A stretch of 64,000 nt of DNA from Marchantia polymorpha subsp. ruderalis (Eukaryota; Streptophyta; Marchantiopsida; Marchantiales; Marchantiaceae), in NCBI GenBank assembly GCA_037833965.1, contig AP031352.1, forward strand, positions 15,170,501 through 15,234,500, written 5' to 3'. The notes under the pieces are model-generated. The model had not been told where the DNA came from. It saw only the letters and a list, made by a program, of their open reading frames with translations, and did not search any database. A program made the translations under genes and the position numbers. Shown here piece after piece: positions 51,269-61,855 of the stretch (position 1 is the stretch's first letter; every line of letters starts with the position of its first letter).

Positions 51269-51518
51269 AATAAGCGAACGGCACAAATGGCGAAGGCGCT
51301 AGTGGCGAAGGCGTCTCTTTTAGCCATTTCGCTTCCGCCAAAGGCACTTTCGCTGAAGGTACCTTGACAGCCTTTGGAGAAAACCCTTCCTCTCTACCTA
51401 CTGTTGTTTCTTATTTGCTTCTTCTTGTGTACCACTTCTTATCTACAGTTACTTCCACGGTACTTACTATTCCAAAAACGCTTTATTTTCGAAAAAAAAC
51501 AAAAATTGTACCACCACA
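51268..51518 (-). repeat. LTR-h: 5' LTR remnant of Ty3-B
   Basis: The first 250 bp of a long LTR, starting TGTGGTGGTACAA at 51518. Near-identical to the start of LTR-f, the pattern expected for two LTRs of one element. It ends in GGCGAAGGCG repeats that join RT directly, so one deletion removed the rest of the LTR, gag, protease and part of RT. Confidence 0.75.
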
Positions 51519-51998
51519 AGGGCACCTTCAAGGGGACCAATTTCCGCAACTTATCACTCTTCTTGGGCGCCATGTTTCCAAATCACGTCTTCGCTCCTAG
51601 CAAGGTCGGTCGATTTCGCTCTCTCTCACTCTCGCTTGTTCTTGCTTGATATCGCAATGTCGGCGCAAAGACTCCTCGTAATGCCTTTACCCTTGAAGCC
51701 CTAACATTGCCTCCTCCCACGCCTAGTAGAATTTCCGACGCGTGCGAACGTCGTCCAGCCCATTGCGTGATTTCAAATTTATTCCGATGTCCTCGCCAAA
51801 GACGCTGCTCTTGCACTGTCTAGAAAAGGCTGCGCCGAAGATCCAAAGACTCAAAGATCTTCGGCCGTAGGCGAATACTCATTAATCCTATCAGAACTCC
51901 TCAAAAGCTACTCATTCTAACTCATACGGCTACCTTCTACACAAATATCTTTTAGTTTTGTTGATTTTAAAAGAAAAACAAAAAAACTAGGCACCACA
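51519..51998 (-). repeat. LTR-i: LTR 5' end with start of its LTR-ORF
   Basis: Starts TGTGGTGCCTAG, followed by a T-rich run, at 51998. The LTR-ORF begins at the ATG at 51573 (MAPKKSDKLRKLVPL), nearly the same as the LTR-j start, and is cut after 18 codons by Ty3-B at 51518. The TCTTCGGCC-type motif lies at about 51830-51880. The right edge abuts a LINE fragment. Confidence 0.65.
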
Positions 51999-52350
51999 AC
52001 CTCCTTGATCCCTTCTCGCATGTTGTCTTCTCTAGTTTCATGTCAATCCCACCAAGATAAATCTTTCCAACTCAGCAATAGTATTGCTTTCATGTTTCCA
52101 AGTCTCCACGATGTTAATGATGTCAGCCATCTTCCAAATCGGAGCAGCATTCACCTACTTAATTGTTGAAAGTCCTCGGATATTCCACATCAACACCCTA
52201 AGCTTCTCGGATTATAACGATTGCTCTCCCATTGTATAAATAAGCAACAAAACCCAACTCTTGAGCCTTTTTTTACCTTTGTAAGCTCCTTTCTCCTAAC
52301 TTCCACTTGTAGCGGAGTCAGATCAGGATACAACCATATTCTATGTCCCT
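51999..52350 (-). pseudogene. LINE-12: ORF1 end and ORF2 start fragment
   Basis: Minus-strand subfamily-1 LINE, covering the end of ORF1 (TPLQVEVRRKEL region) and the start of ORF2 (NIRGLS, VETWKH-like, VGLT-like). Several substitutions and stops. LTR-i and LTR-j flank it in opposite directions, each starting exactly at a LINE edge, so both LTRs probably inserted into one older LINE. Confidence 0.7.
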
Positions 52351-52788
52351 TGTGGCTCCATGTGGGGCCTACTTTTTTGTTTTTCTTTAAAAATTAACAA
52401 AAACATAAACATATGTGTGTAGAAGATAGTTATATGAGTTGGAAAGAGTAGATTTATAGGAGTTATGATAGGATTAGTTAGAATTTGTCTACGTCCAAAG
52501 ATCTTTGGATCTTCGCGTCTTCGGCGCAGTCTTTTAGGACGCACAAAGAGCTGCGTCTTCGGCAAAGACATCGGAATCAATTTCAAATCATGCAACGGGC
52601 CGGACGAGGTTCGCACGCGTCAGGAGTTCTACGAGGCGCAGGAGAAGGCAATGTTAGGGCTTCAAGGGTAAAGGCAGTAGGAGGAGACTGCGCGCCAACA
52701 TTGCGATATCGAGCAAGAACGATCGAGAGCGAGAGCGAGAGGAATTGCAATCGAGCCAACCCGCGACCAGCGAAGTGCAATTGAACAC

Positions 52789-55368
52789 ATGGCGCCCAAG
52801 AAAAGTGAGAAGGTGAGGAAATTGGTTCCCTTGAAGGTGCTGTATGAGGAATTGAGACCCTTCAGACACGAGTTGAGGGAACTGCGGCTAGAATTCCTTC
52901 TGTGGAGTTGGAATTGCGTCTCAGCGAGTATCTAGAAGGAGGTTATGCACAAGAGCGCGACCAAAGGCGAGGAGCTCCGCGGTAATCCCATGTTGTGGAC
53001 CATCGAGCATTGGACGAAAGTAATGGAACCATGTGCGGGAAGCGACGAAGACCATCTGTTTGACAAGAATAGCGTAGGACTTACGCGCGTCGAGGAATTC
53101 TCTTACGGGCCTCTCTTCGAGACTGGAAGACAGGGAACGAATGGATGGAAGACTGTCGATTATAAGGATCCAAAGAGAAGGGCGATCGCATTAGGGATCA
53201 TGCACAGCTTACGGCCGGCACGCACGACTTATGGGACGGCCTGGCAGGTGGGATTCTTCAAACGCATTTTGAAGGGACAACGCGTACATTGGGCAAGGAT
53301 CTTCTACGATCTTGTCTGTGTGAATGCGTCTGGTCGATGGACGGATCTATGACCACTCATCTTACCCCCCATCTGGTGAATTTCTATCGAGGAATGAAAT
53401 TGCTTACGAGGGAGGAGGAGGAGCGATTTCCAAGGGAGCAGGAGAGCTTTACAGTGGAGTCCAGTGAAGGAACCAAAGACAAAAACCGATCTCCCGCAGT
53501 TCCAACACACACTACCGCTCGAGGACCACTGCAAGTGGACGTGGTTCCAAGGCAGGAGCAGCCAGAGAAACGAGTGGCAAAGAAAAGGAAGGTCGTAAGT
53601 GATGATGAGGAGGAATTGTTCCACATGGTAAGAAGAATGGATATGGATGTGAGTGGAGCCAGACAGCACAGAGCTCGCGCAAGATCAAAGAAGAGGGCGA
53701 AACGGAGGATGATGACAGTTGAGGTGTCAGATAGCAGTGTGGAGAAGACGGTGGCACCAATTGTGAACACATCCAAAGTCGCAACTAGCAAGGTAATGCG
53801 ATCTGTGGAGTTAGGGGTACCTTCGGAGGTGTCAATCGAAGATCCGGCAGATATACCGGTAGAACCTTTGAACGAGGGAACGGATTTGGTAAGTCCAATT
53901 TCTCTGTCTTCGGAGCGAACACGGTCTGCGCAAGGCGAAGAGACACCCCAGATGAAGATGAACGAGAACCTGGAGAAGGAATTTACTTCGAGCAAGGAGA
54001 TTCTCGAACAGGTTGTCGCAAGGATAGGAGGGACGGTGGTGGAAGCTGAGGGCATTACACTGCCGACGTCTCTTGTGGAAGAGGTGAGACCCGAAGAAGG
54101 AAAGAGGACTTCGGGCGAAGAGGTGAAGACATTGGAAGTTACATTTCCTGAATTCTTGCAGGATAGTTTAGTACCATTGTTGAAGTACTTGGACGGGAAG
54201 AGAAGGAAGTATGCTGTTTCAAAGGAGCCAGGATTCTATGTTCAAATGATCAGGAACAGAACGAAGCTCAAGAGAGCAGTGGCAGTTTAGAGGGAGTGGG
54301 ATTCCGCGACTGCATTGGCACAGGAGCGAGCTGCAACATTGTCAACCGAGTGCGCGGCAGTGAAGGCAACATTGCAGGAAGCACAACTTCGGCAGAAGGA
54401 AACTAAGTGTGAAGTGCTGCAGCTGAGTCTAGAGAAGGAATCCGGACGCTGTGCAGAGTTGGAAGAGACCTGTGGAGGACTTCGTACCTCTAATGAGAAT
54501 GCCCAGAAGATAACAGTGGATTTGATGGCGAGATTGGAAAAGTCCAGGGAAGCTTACAATGCAGCAATCAAAAGGGCGGAGCGATTGATCACAACAGCGG
54601 AGAAGCGAGAGAAGATGCATGTCGAAGAACTTGGTAAATTGGAAGCCCGAAGAGCCGAAGAAGCTCGCATCGCCAAAGAACTTCGGGGCAAGCTCGCAAG
54701 TACGAAGACGGCGGAGGAAGATCTTCATAGGCAAATCTCGGAGATTGACGCGAAGTACGAAACAGAATTCCGACGTGCGGAGGAGCTATCAGCAAGTCTG
54801 TCGGCGGGAAATCAGAAGCATGAAGACGAGTTCAAGGATTGGGCCAAGAAATTGGTAGATTGCGAGTCGGCCAAGTCTTCGGAGGTCAAATGTAGATTAA
54901 AGGTTGAATCTGCCTGTCGACGGTTACGGGAGCAGTTAATGAAGTCGGAGATGACATGGGAAGAGTCATAGAGGAGAATGCAAAAGGCAAAGGATGCCTA
55001 TCGTCAGCTGCGGGAGGATTCAACCGACGTGTTGAGATTGCGGTTAGAGAAGTGCCTAAACGAGTTCGCGATGTGGGGATTGGATTCGGTGAAGTGGTTG
55101 AAACTGGATCTACTAGAGCGACGGCTGATGAGCGCGAAGTCCAGCGGATCCGTAGGACACAAACAGATTAGTTAATTGTAGAGTTAGTTAATTCATTTTC
55201 AAAGGAATTGAATGTGGCGCGCCAGAATGTAGAAGTAGAGATTGTAAACGTGTTGCGTAGATTAGGAGTAGAGAGTAGTTCAGACGATGCTGTAACCGTT
55301 ACATCGGACGGCACAGCCCTTCAGGCCGATTCGCCTCAGGCGGTTGATATCCCAGAGTTGCCATTGTG
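52789..55368 (+). pseudogene. LTR-ORF protein of LTR-j
   Basis: Begins MAPKKSEKVRKLVPLKVLYE, then LEFLLWSWNC and a stop (TAG near 52933). It continues GEELRGNPMLWTIEHWTKVM, CAGSDEDHLFDKNSVGL, DYKDPKRRAIALGIM, SLRPARTTYGTAWQVGFF, HWARIFYDLVC (to 53352). From 53289 the next frame holds TTHLTPHLVNFYRGMKLL, a charged linker without GCCTTCGGC units, and VPLLKYLDGKRRKYA (to 54290). A 218-codon coiled coil follows (54315-54971), then the C-terminal part (54978-55368). About 860 codons in total, with a stop and two or three frame changes. Same architecture as the other LTR-ORFs. Confidence 0.65.
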
Positions 55369-55375
55369 AATAAAG

Positions 55376-55662
55376 AGGCCCAATGCTCTTTCCTTGGGGG
55401 TCTTTTCTATCAATTGGCTTGTCTCAACTATCAGTCTGTCTTCGCTGTGTGTCCTTGTGCTGGTGTGTGATCCACACATTGAGCACGGCGCGCTCCTGTT
55501 TGTCGAAGTTACCGCATTAGGAGTTGTGAATATTCGGCCTGGATGTCTTGGATAGCCTGGGGTTACTCCGGGATTTAAGCAAGTTCGGGTCTGAGTATTC
55601 GGGTCAGTCTGTTGAGATGTATGCAATGCTGGGAAGTTTTCCCCCTAAAATATAAGTGTGAG
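55376..55662 (+). other. LTR-j 3' region
   Basis: Noncoding, with TACCGCATTAGGAG and TTTTCCCCCTAAAA blocks shared with the other LTRs. No gene. Confidence 0.5.
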
Positions 55663-55865
55663 TGTGGTAACCCACTTTTTGTTTTTGTGCGGAATTTAAA
55701 ACATTTTTGGAAAACACTATCGCAGTAGCCATGTAAATGGTAATCGGTACATTTAAATAGAGTGAAGATGGATAATCGCGGGCCTCGTATGATCTCGTAG
55801 TATCCAGGAGTTGGGCGCAATGTCCAGAGCAGGCGCCCCGACCTGAACGATCAATTCTGAAGGAG
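55663..55865 (+). repeat. LTR-k: LTR 5' start fragment
   Basis: Starts TGTGGTAACCCAC, then TTTTTGTTTTTGTGCGGAAT, and carries the GTTGGGCGCAATGTCC block also in LTR-b. It is cut after about 200 bp by LINE-13. Confidence 0.7.
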
Positions 55866-56550
55866 ATTATCAAGTGGGGAGGAGATTGTATTGGACCGGT
55901 TCTCACTAAGCTTTTGGAAGATGCTATGGTTCATGGTTTTCCATCAACTTGGTCCATGCGGAAGATTGTTCCTATTCATAAATCAGGAAAGAAGGACGTG
56001 GTGACAAACTATCGCACCATCATGGTTGGTAGTGTTTTTGCCAAGTTGTTTGGGAAGTTGGTACAATCGAAGTTGAGCACATGGACAGAGGATTTTCAAA
56101 AGAGAGCAAAGGCCCAAGCCGGTTTTCGTCCTACATACAACACTATTGACCATATTTTGGCCTTACGTGTTTTATGGGAGAAATCCAAGGGCAATGGGAA
56201 AGCTTTATTTTGTGCCTTCATCGATTTGAAGAAAGCTTTTGATACTGTTCCTCGAAAGCTTTTATGGGAAAGACTACAAGACATTGGAGTACCGGCTAAT
56301 CTACTCGGAGCTGTGGCCACTTTATACACTTCAGTTCGAGCTAAGATTGATGACTCTCAGCCTCAAGAGATCTCGAGCACCATTGGAGTTATTCAAGGTT
56401 GTCCTCTCTCTCCTACTCTATTCGGAATATTCATAATGGTAAATGGTAAATGGTAAATAGATCAAGCCCGTGGGACCCAAAGGGTCAAAAGGCTAAAAAA
56501 CACAATACAAACAATCTAATTCCAAACTAGGAGAGAACCAAAAGAACCCC

Positions 56551-59184
56551 CTAGCTAGTGCCCAAAGCACTAGAACGGTAACTAATAATATCTCTAATGT
56601 AACAACCTAAATCATAAGGCTCGAGTTGAAGCAGAGAAAAGAAATTCTTGACATCAACTTTATGCGCCACTCGAATCTCTATATATTTAGTATAAGTAAT
56701 AAACACATGCTCTTCATCCTCAACATTTCTCCCATCACATAGCCTACAAATCCGTTCACTCCTATCAATATTCAACCAACGTCCTTCCTCAATTCCAAGC
56801 CTATGAGATCCTGTTCTATGCCTGGCAATAATATGACGTAAAGATGTAGCAATCTCTGCAACAAGGTACCCTTGCTCACAATAAATAAGCATAGGATTCA
56901 CATGAAGTTGATAAAACTGCATTTTAGTGCCTCCTCTCCTCCAAATGATGTTGAGAAACTCCTCCTTAATACGCTCGCGAAGGGCCATAGGTTGCAGATC
57001 CCAATCCAATTCCGTCACATTCCACCTCAAAGACCAAGTCATCACATCTGCAAACCATCCCTTGGAACGTGTGGCACGCAAAGCATGAAGAGGAAGTCGA
57101 GAAGCATCAAGAGATCTCACCCTTCTAATATAAGTGATGGTCAAGTAGAGAGCTTCAGCCTCAAGAGGTAGACAACCGGTTTCCGCAAGAAGAATAGCAT
57201 AAGGAGTTTGGTTCCTTACACCTAACTCTTCTTGTAAGAAGATCTTTTGCACCCTCTCCACACGCTCCCAACTTGTCTTCTTACTGCCAGGTGCCCACAC
57301 TTGTGTCCCATATAGAACCACCGGCAACACTAAACTCCTAAATAAAAATTTCCTAAGACTCCAAGATACTAGATGAGCTCTTCTACATCGATTTAACAAT
57401 GAATATAGAGCTTTGTAACCAGCTTCTACTCTCTTTTGTACACAAAGTGCCCAACTATAATTCTGAGAAAAATCAATGCCTAAATATTTGTAACTCTTCA
57501 CTTGTTCCAATTCTAGTCCCTTGTAAAAGAGAGAGAACTTGGATCTAGTGCCCACAAGAATGATCTTTGATTTTTCCAGATTGACCTCCATCTGATTTCG
57601 AGTACAAAAGCTAGCCAATGTATTAAGGTGTTTCTGTAAACTAATTGCATCACGTGCTAGTAATATGATATCATCTGCATACAAAAGAGCTTTGATCACA
57701 AAGTCTCCAAGTTTGACTCCTTCACTCTCACAATCATCCAACCACCTTTCTATATCATCTATGAATATTCCGAATAGAGTAGGAGAGAGAGGACAACCTT
57801 GAATAACTCCGATGGTGCTCGAGATCTCTTGAGGCTGAGAGGCATCAATCTTAGCTCGAACTGAAGTGTATAAAGTGGCCACAGCTCCGAGTAGATTAGC
57901 CGGTACTCCAATGTCTTGTAGTCTTTCCCATAAAAGCTTTCGAGGAACAGTATCAAAAGCTTTCTTCAAATCGATGAAGGCACAAAATAAAGCTTTCCCA
58001 TTGCCCTTGGATTTCTCCCATAAAACACGTAAGGCCAAAATATGGTCAATAGTGTTGTATGTAGGACGAAAACCGGCTTGGGCCTTTGCTCTCTTTTGAA
58101 AATCCTCTGTCCATGTGCTCAACTTCGATTGTACCAACTTCCCAAACAACTTGGCAAAAACACTACCAACCATGATGGTGCGATAGTTTGTCACCACGTC
58201 CTTCCTTCCTGATTTATGAATAGGAACAATCTTCCGCATGGACCAAGTTGATGGAAAACCATGAACCATAGCATCTTCCAAAAGCTTAGTGAGAACCGGT
58301 CCAATACAATCTCCTCCCCACTTGATAAGTTCAATGGACAAGCCATCTAAATCCTCACATTTGCCATTTGCTAATTTTCGGAGAATAGTCATCACCTCTC
58401 CTTCCGAAAATAATCCAGGTGTTGCTTCGCAATATGGCATAGATGTGGCTTCTGGAAAGAAATAGAGCTTTTCGGCAAAAGCTACCAAAGACTCGGAATC
58501 AAGAGAAGGTTTTGACGATGGTGTAGCTAATCGTCTCCAAAAGGACTTGGGATCCTTCATCAGGTCCTTTGTCAAGGATTCTTGCTTTCGTCTTAAGAAA
58601 GCTCGTTTCTTAGACTTCACCAAGTCTTTGTTTATCCTTGTCAAAAGAAGCCGACTTTGAATATCCAAAGACCTATCAACAGACCTTGCCCTTGCTAGCT
58701 TGCATTCGGAGTCAAACCATCCATTGCAAGGTAGCCCCTTAGCAATCCTAGTACTATGCCTCAAAAAGAACTTCGATGCAGAAGTTTTGAGCAATTCTAT
58801 GAGCTGTAAACTAGCGGTATGCAAATCTGGACTCCATATGGTGTGAGTCAAAAGATCTTGTAGATGTTCTACATAAAGGTCTCTTTTACAAGGATCTAAG
58901 CGAAACTTGGGAGAAGCTAAAAGAGATTGGCAAGGTGAAGTAGAGATTGATTTTGACATTGAAAGTGTGAACAAAAGAGGTGCATGATCTGATTCAGGTT
59001 GAGGATCCAAAACATCAAAATTGGAGATCAGAGAGGTACTAACCAAGGAAGACAAGAGAAAATCTATTGTGCTAGCACCGGTAGGAGAAAAACAAGTATT
59101 GGACTGAGAGTTGGGAAAGCGAGAGGTTCCATTGAGAACCTTCAAGTTACAAGTGGCTCCAAATGTCAAAAAGTGCTCCGTCAA
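56551..59184 (-). pseudogene. LINE-14 ORF2, 5'-truncated but open
   Basis: 877 open codons from MTEHFLTFGATCNLKV to the normal stop. It keeps the end of the endonuclease (SDHAPLLF), all RT motifs (IDLKKAFDTVPR, QGCPLSPTLF, LLYADDIILL) and CRLCDGRNVEDEEHVFIT, where the last cysteine is changed to tyrosine (ITYTKY). The loss of the N-terminal endonuclease half (NIRGLS, VETWEH, GDFNAR) and the altered knuckle mean it is not a complete protein. The initiating ATG is simply the first in frame after the deletion joint. Confidence 0.82.
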
Positions 59185-59186
59185 AG

Positions 59187-61855
59187 AGTTTGACTCGAAA
59201 CAAAAAGTCGAAACTCCAAATGGACTGGAACTTCTGACTTAAGCGTCCGTTAACCTTCAAACTTTTTATGCTACTGCCAAATATTGCTTTCCAAGTCCCC
59301 AAAAATTTTCAGCCTTAGATCATGCTTCTTCAAAAACAAAAAAATGTCTGAACATTTTTGTGACCACCGGAACACTCGAAACAAAAAGTTGAAACTCCAA
59401 ATGGGCTGTAACTTCTGAATCAAGCGTCCGTTCACCTTCAAACTTTTTATGCTACTGCCAGATATTATTCTCCAAGTCTCAAATAATTTTCAGCCTCAGA
59501 TCATACTTCGCCAAAAAGATAAAAATGTCTGAACATTTTTGTGACCACGTGAAACACTCCCAATTGACACTCTTTGCTGAAGAAATACGTGAACTTCGGC
59601 GTCCCAACTCCAAAATGCGTGAAATTTTGCAGGCTGGAGCGCGCTTTCCAACTCCACGCCCCTGCAAATTTTCAGCTTCCGTGAACACTCAAACGCAAAG
59701 TAACTATCTCAGCAAAAAACGATCTCGACCCCAACACTCGAAAACTTTAACTCAAAACTTGAGAAATACGTGAACTTCGGCGTCCCAACTCCAAAATGCG
59801 TGAAATTTTGCAGGCTGGAGCGCGCTTTCCAACTTCACGCCCCTGCAAATTTTCAGCTTCCGTGGACACTTAGACGCAAAGAAACTATCTCAGCAAAAAA
59901 CGATCTCGACCCCAACACTCGAAAACTCTAACTCGAAACTTGAGAAATCCGTGAACTTCGGCGTCCCAATTCCAAAATGCGTGAAATTTTGCAGGCTGGA
60001 GCGCGCTATCCAACTCCACGGTCCTGCAAATTTTCAGCTTCCGTGGACACTCAGACGCGAAGAAACAATCTCTGCAAGAAACGATCTCGACCCCAACACT
60101 CGAAAACTCCAACTCGAAACTTGAGAAATCCGTGAACTTCGGCGTCCCAACTCCAAAATGCGTGAAATTTTACAGGCTGGAGCGCGCTACCCAACTCCAC
60201 GCCCCTGCAAATTTTCAGCTTCCGTGTACACTCAGACGCGAAGAAACAATCTCTGCAAGAAACGATCTCGACCCCAACACTCGAAAACTCCAACTTGAAA
60301 CTTGAGAAATCCGTGAACTTCAGCGTCCCAACTCCAAAATGCGTGGAATTTGCAGGCTGAAGCGCGCTACCCAACTCCACGCCCCTGCAAATTTTCAGTT
60401 TCCGTGGACACTCAGACGCGAAGAAACGATCTCTGCAAGAAACGATCTCGACCCCAACACTCGAAAACTCCAACTCAAAACTTGAGAAATCCGTGAACTT
60501 CGGCGTCTCAACTCCAAAATGCGTGAAATTTTGCAAGCTGGAGCGCGCTACCCAACTCCACGCTCTTGCAAATTTTCAGTTTCCGTGGACACTCAGACGC
60601 GAAGAAACTATCTCTGCAAGAAACGATCTCGACCCCAACACTCAAAAACTCCAACTCAAAACTTGAGAAATCCGTGAACTTCGGCGTCTCAACTCCAAAA
60701 TGCTTGAAATTTTGCAGGCTGGAGCGCGCTACCCAACTCCACGCCCTTGCAAATTTTCAGCTTCCGTGGACACTCAGACGCGAAGAAACAATCTCTGCAA
60801 GAAACGATCTCGACCCTAACACTCGAAAACTCCAACTCAAAACTTGAGAAATCCGTGAACTTCGGCGTCCCAACTCCAAAATGCGTGAAATTTTACAGGC
60901 TGGAGCGCGCTACCCAACTTCACGCCGCTGCAAATTTTCAGCTTCCGTGTACACTTAGACGCGAAGAAACAATCTCTGCAAGAAACGATCTCGACCCCAA
61001 CACTCGAAAACTCCAACTTGAAACTTGAGAAATCCGTGAACTTCAGCGTCCCAACTCCAAAATGCGTGAAATTTGCAGGCTGGAGCGCGCTACCCAACTC
61101 CACGCCCCTGCAAATTTTCAGTTTCCGTGGACTCTCAGACGCGAAGAAACGATCTCTGCAAGAAACGATCTCGACCCCAACACTCGAAAACTCCAACTCA
61201 AAACTTGAGAAATCCGTGAACTTCGGCGTCCCAACTCCAAAATGCGTGAAATTTTGCAGGCTGGAGCGCGCTACCCAACTCCATGCCCCTGCAAATTTTC
61301 AGCTTCCGTGGACACTCAGACGCGAAGAAACAATCTCTGCAAGAAACGATCTTGACCCCAACACTCGAAAACTCTAACTCGAAACTTGAGAAATCAGTGA
61401 ACTTCGGCGTCCCAAATCCAAAATGCGTGAAATTTTGCACGCTGGAGCGCGCTACCCAACTCCACGCCCCTGCAAATTTTCAGCTTCCGTGGACACTCAA
61501 ACGCGAAGAAACAATCTCTGCAAGAAACGATCTCGACCCCAACACTCGAAAACTCTAACTCGAAACTTGAGAAATCCGTGAACTTCGGCGTCCCAACTCC
61601 AAAATGCGTGAAATTTTGCAGCCTGTAGCGCGCTACCCAACTCCACGCGCCTGCAAATTTTCAGCTTCGGTGGACACTGAGACGCGAAGAAACAATCTCT
61701 GCAAGAATCGATCTCGACCCCAACACTCGAAAACTCTAACTCGAAACTTGAGAAATCAGTGAACTTTGGCGTCCCAACTCCAAAATGCGTGAAATTTTGC
61801 AGGCTGGAGCGCGCTACCTAACTTCACGCCACTGCAAATTTTCAGCTTCCGTGGA
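59187..61855 (-). repeat. LINE-14 5' monomer array (181-bp, types b and a)
   Basis: From 61855 down to about 59560 there are about 13 type a units; the marker GGCGTCCCAA recurs about every 181 bp. From about 59560 to 59187 there are about two type b units. The order (type a distal, type b proximal) is the same as in LINE-2. Confidence 0.85.

Larger units (their letters stand above)
45294..51518 (-). mobile_element. Ty3-B: defective Ty3/gypsy element (RT, RNase H, integrase)
   Basis: Minus-strand order: 5' LTR remnant (LTR-h, 51518-51268), RT and RNase H (51268-50172), integrase (50106-49182 and 45703-45333, split by LTR-g), polypurine tract, 3' LTR (LTR-f, continuing to about 43640). Gag, protease, the RT N-terminus and most of the 5' LTR are deleted at one joint near 51268. 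It inserted into the LTR-ORF of LTR-i (flank AGGGC at 51519). Confidence 0.75.
52351..55662 (+). repeat. LTR-j: long LTR, 3' end cut by LTR-k
   Basis: Starts TGTGGCTCCATGTGG at 52351 (or TGTGGGGCCTAC at 52361), then a T-rich run like LTR-i. Contains the LTR-ORF (52789-55368), AATAAAG at 55369-55375 and a hairpin-like TTGGGG region. The 3' terminus is absent because LTR-k begins at 55663. Confidence 0.65.
56436..61855 (-). mobile_element. LINE-14: LINE with long monomer array, ORF1 deleted
   Basis: A 5.42 kb minus-strand insertion in LINE-13 with CATA duplication. Order on its own strand: about 13 type a monomers (61855-59560), about two type b monomers (59560-59187), then ORF2 from the TEHFLTF codon (59184) to 56551, then 3' UTR and ATTTACC tail. 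ORF1 and the first about 190 ORF2 codons are missing. The array is clearly part of the inserted unit. Confidence 0.82.

Noticed and set aside
59885..61558. Open frames in the inverted monomer array of LINE-14
   Set aside because: Same artefact as above.
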